NCBI GenBank assembly: GCA_033961575.1
Contig: CM066730.1
Span: forward strand, 138,473,523-138,537,522
Length of the DNA: 64,000 bases
Direction of reading: 5' to 3'
From: Aselliscus stoliczkanus
Lineage: Eukaryota > Chordata > Mammalia > Chiroptera > Hipposideridae
Both the position numbers and the translations under genes were made by a program. The notes below the pieces were generated by a model. That model ran no database searches. It saw nothing but the letters and a program-made list of their open reading frames with translations, and was not told where the DNA came from. Shown one piece after another: positions 24,841-36,500 of the stretch; the first letter of the stretch is position 1; each line of letters opens with the position of its first letter.

Positions 24841-25685
24841 CTCCTACACTCTGCATACCTCACTTTTTTTTGGTGACAAGAATAATATCTCTGATGGGTT
24901 TAAGTATGTATATGCTTATACACGTATTTGTTAAATTACACACATAATATAGGTAGTTAAAAAAATCCAAGCAGTACAGAAATATAAAGACACAGAATGT
25001 AGCTGGTAATCCCACCTCCAAGAGAGAACCATTGTTAATGGTGTAAAGTATTTAAAAATGTGGTGACCACCCACCAACAGTGGCTCTCGGCTGCTCCTGC
25101 TCAATGAGCCTCCAGGACCTTTTTGGAAAGGAGTTCAAGTTCCTTCTCCAGCTCAGTCATTGCAACATCTCAGTGCAGTAGGTGACAAAGTAGTGAGTTT
25201 GGGCTTATGGAATTCTTTGTGTCGTATTCTCAGATGGGGATTTAGAGTTTATGGTGACTTCAGGGAGGGATCTTCAGAGAACTAAGGAAGGGAGAATGAA
25301 AACACAAAGGATCACAAACTTTGTCACCTAGGACTTTCCAAATAGGGGCTTTCTCCTCCTTGATTTATCTGTGGGAGCATTGCAGATATTAGGGGGAAAG
25401 TTTGGCATATGTTTTCCCTACAAAATGTCCTGTGACATCAAAGAGTAATCTAATCGAATGAAGAAAGATAAGAATCTCTTCGACAATGGGCTCAGGGCCT
25501 ACTTCTGGCTACCTACAGCAGAGTCTAGAGGACAACCCCCCGCCTTAGTCTAGGGCCTTAGTCTAGGGGACCCAGGAGGGGAAAGTTTTTATCTTCTGCT
25601 ACCTCAAACATACAGGTGATTGGGCCAGATACAAACTGTCGCTATCTGAGAGCACTCCCGAGACAGGATTCCCCGAGTGCCCCAG
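24841..25685. other. Gap; small direct duplication
   Basis: 25542-25568 has GCCTTAGTCTAGG twice in tandem. 24890-25060 resembles an old L1 3' fragment ('gaaatataaagacacagaatg', 'gagagaaccattgttaatgg'). Confidence 0.35.
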
Positions 25686-25689
25686 GACT

Positions 25690-26135
25690 ACATTCAGGCC
25701 ACTTCAGCGGGCTCTTCTTGATGTGGTACCTCTCCTTCTCCAGTCTCTTCCCTTCTCCCCATTCTCCAGGATGTAATCTTGATAAACTAACAAAAGCAGT
25801 TCCCCAAATGAACCCTGCTCTTTCTTGCCTCTGGATCCATCATAGGCTGTTTCCTCTTCGTGTAACATAGCCCTTGCTCTGTCATCTCCCCACAACCGTC
25901 ACTCATCTCCTGCCCTCCTTTCCCCTTGCCAAGTGGAGTAGGGGGGCTCTTCTCTCTGCTGGATCTTACATAGCCCCTATAATAATACTTCTTACACACT
26001 GTAATGTAATTTTTGTTTCCTAATTAGACTAGAGAGACTTGAGGACAGATACTCTATCCCATTTAAGGTTTTATCTCCTTCCATAGCATAAAGTGTACTC
26101 ATCAAATATTTGTTGAATGAACAGATGAAATGTTA
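25690..26135 (+). mobile_element. L2 LINE 3' fragment
   Basis: Ends with 'gactagagagacttgaggacagatactctatcc' and 'catcaaatatttgttgaatgaac', the classic L2 tail. Confidence 0.65.
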
Positions 26136-26720
26136 TTCACTCTAGGAGAATTAAAATGATAATTACTAAATATGCTTAGATGAATTAATTTCTGGTTAAT
26201 TGGGGATTTACTAATAAAGACAGGGTCACTGATTCATTTACTTGGTGGACTAATTTCGAGAAGACAGTATAGTGAAAGACACTGGACTTGAGATCAGGGA
26301 GACGCAAGTCTACCATTTATATATTATTCCATGTCATTAGGCAAGTGCTTGCCTTATCTGGGCACCATTATCTTCCACAGGACAAGAGTGATTCCTATCA
26401 TTATTGTAAGTTTAAACGAGATAATGGAGTTCAAGAAAACTGTAGTGAGATGTGCAAATGTCAGCACTTGTTATAATGGACCATTTCAGGAAATTAAAAA
26501 TATACCAAGTGATTGTCACCAGCATTGGGGATGGCTCTATGGACAATTATGAAGATACTGTCTCTCAGTTACAACACCCTCCCCCACACCAAGCTCTCGT
26601 CCCCGCCCCCCCCCGCCCTCTCCCCTTGCCATACACACATTTCAGTATTGTTTTGAGACACTTGGCTAGGACTCCACAAACCAAATGCCTCCTTTGCCAG
26701 CAGCTCCATTACAGAGTCTA
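26136..26720. other. Gap; MIR piece and C-rich stretch
   Basis: 26270-26460 carries weak MIR wording ('tgagatcagggagacgcaag', 'cattaggcaagtgcttgcc'). 26600-26620 is C-rich. Confidence 0.35.
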
Positions 26721-27225
26721 CCAATAGGGGGTGCTAGAGAGAGATGATAAGATGGGCAGAGGAAGAAGGGACTTGCTCTTCCCAGTTTGCTTCCTGTCCC
26801 TGTCACCCAGTCTTGCTTCCTCACCCTGGCAGCAGCAGTTCCTTCCAGTGGGCGATTTTCCAGCACTTAGAGCACCAGCCTCACTGCAGCTTCTCAGAGA
26901 CACCAGCACTGGCTGCTGGCACTCTCTCCTAAGGGGCCTGGGTTGCAGCACCACAGCTTCTCCTCAGTACCGGCTGAGCAACACCCCTTTCTGTTTCAGT
27001 CCACAGGGCATCTGCTCCAAATTCCTACATTTTAATAATCTCAATCCCTTCCTCTGTTGCCCTAGTGCTACAGGTGGTAACAGCTTCCTGCAGTTGTTAC
27101 CATCTGTTACTCTTTTTGCTATATTAGCTCTTTAACACTGAATTAACAATTCTTTATATTAAATTCTCTTTGTTAAAATAACTGGTATGTTTTCTGTCTC
27201 CCTACAGTATTTCTGAACCAATACA
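26721..27225. mobile_element. Probable old interspersed repeat
   Basis: 'ctctcctaaggggcctgggttgcagc', 'ggtggtaacagcttcctgcagttg', then 'ttaaattctctttgttaaaataactgg' and 'tttctgtctccctacag' is a familiar order of an old placental repeat. The 134-codon frame at 26731-27135 lies in it and is not taken as a gene. Confidence 0.4.
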
Positions 27226-27334
27226 CTCACTGACATATTAGGTTAGGTTTGGAGAAGAAATAGGAGAACTTTGTGGAAAAGAGCTCAGGAAACTCTGGCA
27301 GTCCTTAAGACTCCTTGGAAAGTTCTAGAATGCT

Positions 27335-27785
27335 CCTGTGGTGAAGAGCTTTGAAGATGGCCCCCCACTGATCCCTATATTCTGGTATTCATGTGGAATT
27401 GATAGGAAGCCATTTTTAAGATCACATTACAAAACATACTATGGCTTCCATCTTGGATGCTCTCTTGGATTGCTCACTTTAGGGGATGCGGATAGGCAGT
27501 CCTGTAGCCAGACCCTAGTGGTGTGGAACCAAGGTCTGCAAACACATGAGCGAGCTTGGAAGCAGGTCACACCCCCTCCCCTCAGTCTTCCCTCAGATGA
27601 GACTGCAGCCTCAGCTGGCCATTTGCCTACAGCCTCAGGAGGGACCATTAGCCAGGGGCACCCAGCTAAATCCCACCCAAATTCCTGACCCAAATTATTA
27701 CAGAACTGTAATAATAAATGTGTGTTGTTTTGAGCCACTAAGTTTTGGGGTAATTTATTATATACAATAGATGACTAATAAAATT
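27335..27785 (+). mobile_element. MLT1-like MaLR LTR
   Basis: Starts near 'agctttgaagatggcccccc'. The end 'aataataaatgtgtgttgttttgagccactaag' then 'ttttggggtaatttattatatacaatagatgac' is the hallmark of MLT1 LTR 3' ends. Confidence 0.65.
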
Positions 27786-29057
27786 CCTTCTATTAAGAAA
27801 CTATGGAAGGACAAAAGGAAACATTTTTATAACTTTATTTTCTAATCAGTGAATATGGAAAATTGGAACAAGATTCAATAAATGTACATCATTTTATTCA
27901 ATTGAATATTCATTTAGTTCCTACTATTTCACTTTCTCCAAACCTTGGCTTACTTTTTGTGAAAAGCGTATTGGTGGAGAAGGAACTGGGACAAGGAGCA
28001 TTGAACTACACATTTCTAAAAAACCCTCTGACTCTAATATACCTACAGCCTACCCTAAGCTAAGCATTAGATGAATAAAAAATACATGTCAAACTCTAGG
28101 TCTCATTTTTAAGAAGCTTATGAATTAATTGAGACATGGATAAAATTTAGTAACCTAGGGAGACCAGGACTAATCAGCATTCTTGTTTGCAAACAAAAAA
28201 AATTGTTGCAGTAAGTTAACTTCTTTAACAGGCAACCACAAACTATCCATGCTATAACCTTATAAGAGTTCATTTCCTGGCATATGGAAGGAGGGACTCA
28301 TTTCTATATACTCATTCAAGATCCAGGAGCTCAGGCTCCTCCCGTCTTGTGGCTCTGCTCTCTTCTGGCTGACTTCAGTGAACAGCTGGGGAAAGAGAGA
28401 GAGCAGCGGATGGTGTGAGAGGTTTTTATGGATCAACCCTGGAAGTACATCACTTCTTTCCATATTCTATGGGCCCAAGGTCAGTTATGTGGAACCATAG
28501 AACTGCAAGGAATGCTGGGAAACATAGTCAGCTGTGTGCCCAGGAGGAAAAGGACGTAAAGTTTGGTGAATACATAGCAATGTTTGCCACAAATTCTTGT
28601 TGAATTGGGTAGAAAAAAAATAGATTGGAAGGTATTTCACAGTTAGTGCTACCAAGTAGAGTTGTGCAGGCTATGTCCTGCAGAAAGGCACCTGGTAAGG
28701 GACAGTGAGTGGAGGCTGTGTTCAGCTTGAAGAAAGGTTTGTTTCTCTCTAGTGAGCTACCAAGAGAGGTATGCCTTTAAGAAATTCATACAAAGGCACT
28801 GTATGTACTAGGTGTCCCTGTGCCTTGCTCACAGAATTGATGGGAAGGCAAAGGGATGAGGCTTGGAAATAAGAGAGAGCCCAATGCTAGCACAAGAACT
28901 TGCTATTCAGGATGTTGCTGCTGAACTGGTCATCACTAGACATTCACTGTCATGCTGACAGCCCCTGCTGGAAAGCCAGTGTCTCCCCCAAAGAGGTCCA
29001 AATATGGAACCAGGTAGGCTTCCTTGGGTTTTTGTGGCAACACATTCCACACATAAG
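27786..29057. other. Gap; 28240-28620 an unresolved old repeat
   Basis: 28430-28560 ('gtttttatggatcaaccctggaagtacatcacttc', 'gaatgctgggaaacatagtcagctgtgtgcccagg') is a known style of old interspersed repeat whose family I cannot name. No gene seen in the rest. Confidence 0.4.
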
Positions 29058-29069
29058 AATACTGCCCTG

Positions 29070-29229
29070 AGGGCCGGCCGAGTGGCTCAGTTAGTTAAGA
29101 GCTCGCTCAAGAGTGCGAGCTGAGCTCTGAGCAACGGCGGTTCGATGCCAGCCCGAGCCAAGTTGCCGTTGAGCTGCCAACAGGTGGCAGGATGGCTCAG
29201 CTAGAAAAAACAAACAAACAAACAAAAAA
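29070..29229 (+). mobile_element. tRNA-headed SINE with long variable-arm-like head
   Basis: Flanked by a perfect 12-bp duplication AATACTGCCCTG (29058-29069, 29230-29241). The head GGCCGGCCGAGTGGCTCAGT ... GGCGGTTCGATGCCAGC has an A box and a good B box with long spacing, as in class II (Leu/Ser-type) tRNAs. The short body ends in 'aggatggctcagctag' and an A-rich AAAC tail. It differs in body from the composite SINEs but shares the head start. Confidence 0.85.
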
Positions 29230-29694
29230 AATACTGCCCTGGTTCATATACTGGGTGATACAAAAGGCTGTCAGTTTTTAATGGGGCCCAAAGTAGGACA
29301 GAGTTTCTCAGGAGGTAAAGACTGCCCCTCAGGCCATACGTTCTGGCTGATGATGTGATGTAGGAGGTAACAGAGTAGGAAAAGTGTCACTATGAATTGT
29401 ATGGCACGCTCCAGTAGGACAATCACAATGCAGGTTCCTAGGATTCTGAAAGAAGGTCATACATCCACAACAGAGAATGATACAAATAGCTTATCAATCC
29501 AAATTTGGTTAAAAACAGAAAACAAAGCCAACAAAAAAACAGGAGGCACAAAGTAAAATTACCAGAAATGACAAAAACAAGAAACAGCATGCCCACACAG
29601 TTCAAATTATTCAGGAAATAGGTTTAACCACTCCTAGTACATATTAACCTGAGGGACCTAGTTTATTTCAAGAGGCAGAATATCGCACGCATAG

Positions 29695-30115
29695 TAGGTG
29701 CTTAAAAATAAAAGCTATTCCCAGGCAAAAAAACTCTACAAGAGTTCATCACCTTCAAGCCAATATTACAAGAAATGTTAAAGGAACTTCTTTAAGAATA
29801 AGAAAAAAAAAAGATCAAAAATATGAATAATAGAATGCCAATAACTACATACCTATTAACAACTACTTTCAATGCAAATGGATTAAATGCTCCAATCAAA
29901 AGATAGGGGAGCTGAATGGATAAAGAAGTAAGACCCTTATAGGTGTTGCCCACAAGAGACTCACTTCAGATAGAAAGACACACACAGACCGAAAGTAAAA
30001 GGATGGAAAAAGATATTTCATGAAAATAGAAACAAACAAACAAACAAAAGCTGGGATATCAATACTTATACCAGATAAAATAGGCTTTAAAATAAAGACT
30101 ATAACAAGAGACCTA
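29695..30115 (+). mobile_element. L1 fragment, ORF1/ORF2 junction region (sense)
   Basis: 'caagagttcatcaccttcaagccaatattacaagaa' then 'gatt aaatgctccaatcaaaagat', 'gctgaatggataaagaag', 'cacaagagactcacttcagat' and 'aggatggaaaaagatatttcatg' are the end of the inter-ORF region and start of L1 ORF2. The frame is broken. At 30112-30122 it jumps directly to the ORF2 3' end, so nearly all of ORF2 is missing. Confidence 0.75.
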
Positions 30116-31485
30116 TGAAAGAAGGACCTAGTAATACCACTTCTAGATATTTATCTGAACAAACCCAAAATGCTACTTTGAGGGGACAAGCTTATCCACG
30201 TGTTCATTGTAGTATTATTTACAATAGTCAAGATATGAAGGCAACTTGGGTGTCCCTGAAGAATAAGAGGTTCAAAGTTCCAGATATAAAACAAATAAGT
30301 CTTGGGGATGTAATATACAGCATAGGAAATATAGTCAATAATATTGTGATAGCATGGTAGGTAGTGTCATATGGTTGTTAGATTTATCATGGTGATCACT
30401 TCTTTAGCATAGGGAATATAATCAATGGAAAATCTCAATGGAATCATGAATGGATAAAGAAGAGGTGGTCCATACATACAGTGGAATATTACTCACCCAT
30501 TAGAAAGAATGAAATCTTGCCATCTGTAACAATGTGGTTGGACCTAGTGGGTATTGTACTGAGTATAGCAAGTCAGACAGTGAAAGACAAATGTCATTGA
30601 TTTCACTTATAAGTGGAATCTAAAGAACAAAATAAACAAACGAAACAGAATCAAACTCATAGATACAGAGAACCATCAGGATGGTTGCCAGACGGGAGGG
30701 GGCTTGGGGGCAGGGTGAAAAAGGGAAGGGAGTAAGAAACACAAATTGGTAGTTACAAAATAGTCACGGGGATGTAAAGTACAGAGAATATAACCAATAA
30801 TATGGTGATAACTATGTATAGTGCCAGGTGGATACTAGTTAGGGGGATCATTCCTAAATTATATAAGTGCGTAACCATTATGCTATACACCTGAAACTAA
30901 TATAAAATAATATTGAATGTCAACTCTAATTGCAAAATTAAAAAGGAGGGAAAGATAAAGAAGAATAAGGGGTTAAAAATTCCAGATATAAAACAAATAA
31001 GTCTTAGGAATGTAATATACAGCATAGGAAATATAGTGAAAAATATTGTGATAGCGTGGTAGGTAGTGTCAGATGGTTGTTTGTTAGATTTATCATGTGA
31101 TCACTTCTTTAGCATAGGGAATATAATCAATAATGTGGTAATAACTTCATATAGTGCCAGGTGAGTACTGTTGAATAACTACGATGTACACGTGAAATTA
31201 ATATAATATTGTATGTTAGCTCTATTTTAATGAAAATCTCAAAAATAAAAAAAAAATAAAAATAGTCACAGGGTTATAAAGTATACATCCCTTTACACCC
31301 CTGAGAGAGAATATAGTCAATAGTATTGTAATAACTATATATGGTGTCAGATGGGTACTAGACTTATTGGGGTGATCACTTCATAAATTATATAAATGCC
31401 TAATCACTGTGTTGTACACTTGAAACTAATGTATGTCAACAGTAATTGAAAAATAAAAACAAAATTTTTAAAGTAAATAAAAAAT
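30116..31485 (+). mobile_element. Repeated L1 3'-end segments (sense)
   Basis: L1 ORF2-end/3'-UTR text occurs several times. 30260-30437 and 30959-31140 are near copies (AGATATAAAACAAATAAGTC, ATACAGCATAGGAAATATAG, 'tagcataggg aatataatcaat'). Between them 30438-30955 is another L1 3' end ('gtccatacatacagtggaatattactc', 'gacctagtgggtattg', 'atacacctgaaac'). A fourth 3'-UTR piece lies at 31263-31460 after an A-rich tail. The frames are closed. It may be nested insertion or local duplication. Confidence 0.75.
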
Positions 31486-31800
31486 AAAAGCTATTGAATT
31501 AATCACTACCTTAGTGGAGTGGATATTTTTTAGATTACCAAATGCCTGAAAATTCTTCTTAAGTTGGAAGACGAGTATGGTTTTATGTCTAAGAAGAAGC
31601 TGTTTCCTTTCTCTGCCCAGACAGACCAGTGCTTCCCAGCATCTTTCTACACCACAGTGCATGCATGTACAGTACCCTGAGTCAAACAGTGTGAAGGATA
31701 GAGCGCAGATGACATTGCTTCTGAACAATGCCCCAAGGTCCTGTCCGCTGTCCCCAGGATAGGTATCTTCCTAGTTAGGAAGCTCTGCACTAGACCATGA
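31486..31800. other. Gap between L1 and ERV
   Basis: No family recognised. It is where a second LTR of the adjoining ERV would be expected, but I see no similarity to the LTR at 36085-36500. Confidence 0.35.
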
Positions 31801-32769
31801 GAAACTAATGTATGCTGGCCCAGTCGGATGCTTCAGCCTTGGACTTCAAATCTTAATGGAATGATGCCTAGTTGCAAGGTCAGTTGGAGGTCATCCCCAC
31901 TGCTGAGTAGTAGTGATAGATTTAAAACACAGCAATTTGTCTTTTACTTTGGAGGAACTATCCCAGGATGTCCTGAACCACTAGACGCCTAAAAACTTCA
32001 TGATAGTGACAGATCCCTGAATCGTTGTAGGGCTGACCTCCCACCCTCTGCAGTGGTTACGAAGGTCCTCCAGCACACTAGCCACTGTTTGTTCAGCTTA
32101 TCCAATCCACATGGTACGATCAGTGTAAAGGACCAGGACTCTGTTCTCCATTTGGCTCAAGCTTAATCACAGCAGAGGCCAGGCAAGTTAACATAGTCCT
32201 GAGAAAGTGAGTATTATCATCTGTCCCATGTGAATGCAAACTCTTCCTGGTCCTCTTTTAAAATTGAAATGGAAAAGAATGCATTTGTCAAATCAATGAT
32301 GGCATACCGTGTCCCTGAAATCTTATGAATCAGTTGTAGCGGGGTTATCACGTTTGGTACAGCCACTGCAGTCTGAGTTATGACTGAGTCAGGTCTGCAA
32401 TAGTCTTCAGTCTCCAGGATCTATCAGCTTTCTGCAGGGACTAGACCGGTGAATTATATGGGACCACCATTCCTGCAAATAAGTATTTAATGGGGAAAGT
32501 AATCTCCCATTCTCTCAGGATGTGATTGTTTTAGATTTACCGTCGTGGCTGGGGTGGGGATAAGTTTCAGAGTTTTTTCTTTGCCTTCCCCACCATGATG
32601 GCCTCTACCCCACAATCCGAGGATTTAATGTGGGATTACTTCAATTGCCAAATGTATAAATTCTAATTATACATTCACAGTCTGAGAAAATTACCACTGG
32701 GTGGGTCCATGGGCCCAGTGGGCTTATTATGAGTCAGACTTTAGCCAGGATTGCATTTATTACCTATGT

Positions 32770-33690
32770 CCTGAAGGCAGGGCTGCCTACACGATTTGCA
32801 GAGCCAAGTACAAAATGCAAGTGCAGGGCCCTTGTTCAAAAAGCAGGAACAAAGTGCCATTAATGGTACATGTAAAGATTTTCCCTTCTTTTGTGTGTTG
32901 TCTCAATTTGTCATGGTAATTTTATTTGATATTTAATGTCAGTAAATAAAAATAAGAATTTGAAACTGTTAGCATTAATTTTACCATTTATTATACCTCC
33001 TTTAAATGCATATATCAGAGTATTCAACCTGTATGCAGACACATCAAAATTACACATTTATATTTCATAGCTTGTCCCTAAGAGTGTCTCAAAATGGCCA
33101 CAAGGGGCACATATAAGCCAGACTCAGGAAGATTGGAAGGAGAAAAAGAGGATTAGCCTCTCCCCCCAGGCATAGAGCCAGATGATAGAGCGCTCCTGCG
33201 CGCGAAGATACTTGCAGCATGAGTGCAAGCCAGCCTGGCAAAGCAGGGTGCACATTCTCTCACTCTGGCCTGATGACGGTCAGGTTCCCCTTCTCACCAG
33301 CCATTGGACTGACTCACCATATCCTGACCTGAGGGCAAGATGTGAGGCAGTCAAGCTAGGCATCTTAACTTCCCAAGGCCTGCCATCCCAGCTCCTGGCA
33401 GGCAGGCCACCCCCAAGGCTCTTTAAATACTTGCCCCATGACATGCTTGGTACCCAGATCAGGGGTGAGCAAGAGGCCTGCCTCTGGTAAGACACAGCCT
33501 CTGACCCGTCACCCACCGGGTATATTATGGTACTGCCAGCACAAGGCAGCAACAGCTGCTTTTATGGCCTCCCCGAGATGCTGTGGGATGCTTGGGCCTG
33601 TCCCTTCCTCTGCTCATGCCCAGGGCCCTCCCAGGTTGAAGGACAGCAGTGATTGCATAGCAAAGAGAAGAAAGCTGGGCGGGCCCTAGA
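32770..33690. mobile_element. Unassigned insertion within the ERV
   Basis: ERV-like text stops near 32770 (AGGGCTGCCTACACG) and a new character begins, ending near GGCGGGCCCTAG at 33680. Both ends begin AGGGC when read inward, which may be weak terminal inverted repeats of a DNA transposon. This is speculative; the stretch could also be a chance of divergence. Confidence 0.25.
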
Positions 33691-34488
33691 GGGTGAGCAA
33701 GCAGGGAAGCAGTTAGCAGACAGCTTGTCCTGAGGAGGCAGTAGGGGGTGGGGGTCATGCTGAGTCCATTGTCCCATTAATCTTGACTTATAAAACAAAT
33801 TAAAAGATAAATTCAGAGTTTTAAGACAGCAGTCACATAGCATTAAACCCCATGTACAGGCCCTTCTGAGTATGCGGCCTCGTAGGGCTACACTGGTCAC
33901 ATGGCCAGCCCAAGGCTCTGGCCCCCACTCTAACAGGGAACTGTGATGACACTTTACATCTCTGGACACTGAGGTCAACTCAGATTCTGTGTCCAGTAAT
34001 CCTCCAAATGTCTGGATATCCCCCTTTCACCCAGAACGCAGTCACCCAGATAAATGGTCATAGGTCTATTTAGGAAGGAACTGGGGGAAGCATCACAGTA
34101 TAATACCTGTCATGGGCTGCAGGGTTTTCCTCCTAGGGACCCAGTCACCTTTTCAACCAATGGGTTCTGGATTGGAAAGTTTGATCAGATATGGAAACTG
34201 AACAAGCATCATGACTTTTCAGTAAAGTGATTGCCCTCAACCTTCCTACTCTTCTGTTTTTTCTTGGTAACACATGTTAAGCATCACCCTTGTGGACTGT
34301 CCATCTAGTTTGCTCCTAAGGACATCATGTGCTATTAATCATCTCCTCAAATCCCTGTGGGCCAAGCTCTCTTGCAGGCCTTGCTGCTCATGCCAGTAAC
34401 TGTGGTATCCTGGCTTCTGATGGTTAGGCACCACCACCTGACCTCCATTACTTGGGTGGATGAGTGGGTGGGTGGGCCATCACTCCCA

Positions 34489-34935
34489 GAGCCAGCCGAG
34501 TGGCGCATTGGTTAAGAGCTGGCTTGGGATGCCAGCAGCCCCGGATCGGATCCCACATATGAGGGCCAGTGACACTGCCCTCTACAGCTAACAACAGCTC
34601 CACCTAGAGCTGGGCTGCGAGCCCCGACGACGGTGTAGGCTGCAGCCCCTGCTGCAGTGGGCTGCCGTAGGCTACAGTGAGTGGCCGGCAGCCAGCGTGA
34701 GCAGCTGGCAGCCAGTGTGAGCTGCCAATAGCCACGGTGAGCGACCATCCAGAGGCGGCGACTGATCTGCCTCATCTGGGAAGAGCACAATGATGATACC
34801 AACAGTGAAGCAACTTCCTCCGCAACTAGACTGAAGAACAAAAACAGACAGCAACTTGTCTGTTCCCCTTCCCCGCTTCCCCAATGCTGTTCCCCTCCCC
34901 ATATTCCCCAATAAAATCTTTAAAAAAAAAAAAAA
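34489..34935 (+). mobile_element. Composite tRNA-headed SINE, copy 2
   Basis: Same order as 2766-3222: GAGTGGCGCATTGGTTAAGA head, ACACTGCCCTCTACAGC junction, four 20-bp units at 34659-34738, 'gcaacttgtctgttcccctt', then CCCCAATAAAATCTTT and an A14 tail. The target duplication is imperfect at best (CCATCACTCCC / CCCATCCCT). It lies inside the ERV, so it is younger than that insertion. Confidence 0.85.
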
Positions 34936-36084
34936 GAGCCCATCCCTGGATGGCCTCTCCTGCCATCATCCCTGGCTAGCAGAAGAGGCCACCTCTGAAT
35001 TTGTTACCCATGCAGTGCTCCTCTACCCTGTGTCTTCCTGATGGTCTTGAAGAATGGTGTGTCTTCTGGTCCGGCTTCTGGCCTTATATAGTGTATAAAT
35101 TTCAGCACACAACATCTCGCGGCCTTTTTGCTCCTTCCTCTACCATTTTCCAATTCAGGTAGTTCCACTTCCCTGATGGTTGACCATCATTTTTCTAGGT
35201 TTCTACCAGCCATTTCTGTGGTGACTGCAGCCCAACCTGGGGTCCTTCCTGAAATGTTAAACCTCGCATCCCCAAAACATGTCCCTAAGGCAATGAATCC
35301 TTGCTTATCTCATCTTATCTTTTGGCTTCATTGACCAAGCATCCTTAAACTCCAATTCCAGGGTTAGATCCCTGGCAGCTATTGGTGCATAAGAGCTGAT
35401 TCTTGCAACTGTTTAAGTGTGTCCTCATCAGTTTCCTCCCTTACTAGGCCCAGCAGGTCTCTGGCTGGGATACGCGGGGATTTAACCCTGCATATTGACT
35501 TGGAAACTAGCAGAGTCAACATCTTCAGGGTACCCATCCTGATGTCCCTGTCCCATATTTCAGGGACCCAGGTTTTCAAGCCAGGACCCTGTCCTTCCCA
35601 TAACAGACCTGCTTTGACTGGAGCTTGGGCAGTTCTCACAGGTAAGGCTTGAGCATGCTTTTCAGTTGGATTTGCCCTTCAGTCACAGATGATGAGGGCC
35701 TCTGAGTAAGGTGCCACAGAGGCTGATGACTCTCACACTTACCCACTAACTGCTTCTTAAATGCCTCACTCTCTCACTATGCTTTTGCAGGGTGTTAGCA
35801 CAACTCAGTAGTAACCAGCTAACTTCCTGCTCTTTTAGACATTATTGCCCCATATTTTTAAAATGTTTATATCATTGAACCTGCTAGGCATTTCCCTCCA
35901 CCAGGGAATTTTCCCAGGTCACCAGGTGATGAACTTATTAGTTAAGCCACCACCTTGTTCCAGGGACCATCTGTGCCTCACCTGGAAACTGTAACTATCC
36001 CCTTCACCTGCCCTGTGGTAGATGAGCCAATCTCAAGTCCCCATCTTACTGTCTCTTTCTTCAGGCCACCCTCAGAGCCACTCA

Positions 36085-36500
36085 TGTTATTCTGGAGTCC
36101 TCTGAGAAGCAGACATCGGAGGGTTTAAATGTGTGAGAAATGTATTAGGGATAGTGCCTGTGAGAGAAAATGGGGAGGGAGCTGGGGGAGCCTGGGAGAG
36201 AGTGTTAGACCCTGGTGCTGGTCTGACCCTGAGTGAAGGAGAGAGGGAATTAAGAAAGAAAACGTGGGTGGAAGTGTCTCTGGCTACAGTGCAGTCCCAA
36301 AGGAAGCTTGGCAAAGTTGTTGGGATTCCTGAGCCAGTGATGCTCATCAGAGGAGTCCCCTGTCTCAGCAACCAGGTGTGCTCAGTCATTGGCTGGGAGC
36401 AGCTGTGGGAGCATGGCTCAGACTAATGCAGATTCCAGAGCCCAGCAGTGCGGGCCCTTATGCTCTATGCAGTCAGCCACCTGAGAAATCCATTCTCACA
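36085..36500 (-). mobile_element. ERV-L-type LTR (antisense, 416 bp)
   Basis: Begins TGTTATTC and ends CTCACA on the plus strand, so both orientations give TG...CA ends. On the minus strand the last 80 bp carry CCTAATACATTT, a possible decayed poly(A) signal, and 'tctgcttctcagaggactcc'. It adjoins the internal region at 36084, where TGGCTCTGAGGGTGG could be a degraded primer-binding site. Only this 5' LTR is seen; no 3' LTR was found to the left. Confidence 0.6.

Larger units (their letters stand above)
31801..36084 (-). mobile_element. Decayed ERV-L-like endogenous retrovirus, internal region (antisense)
   Basis: On the minus strand a reverse-transcriptase core can be read. The motif YAIIDLTNAFFSI (plus 32269-32310) is followed by EEFAFTW (near 32230-32250). 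A degenerate active-site box, Tyr-Thr-Asp-Arg in place of Tyr-x-Asp-Asp, lies at 32116-32127, and a KFLGV motif near 32000. Stops interrupt these frames. This order is that of class III (ERV-L type) pol. The stretch up to the LTR at 36085 is inferred to be the upstream internal region; its gag cannot be read. The copy is interrupted at about 32770-33690 by unassigned DNA and at 34489-34935 by a composite SINE. It is non-functional. Limits on the left are uncertain. Confidence 0.7.

Noticed and set aside
29072..29155. tRNA gene (A and B boxes present)
   Set aside because: It is followed by a SINE body and A tail within target duplications; likewise at 6511-6682, 2768 and 57853.
33182..33978. 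Overlapping open frames of 77-138 codons, both strands
   Set aside because: They lie in the decayed ERV and the unassigned block; no gene homology seen.
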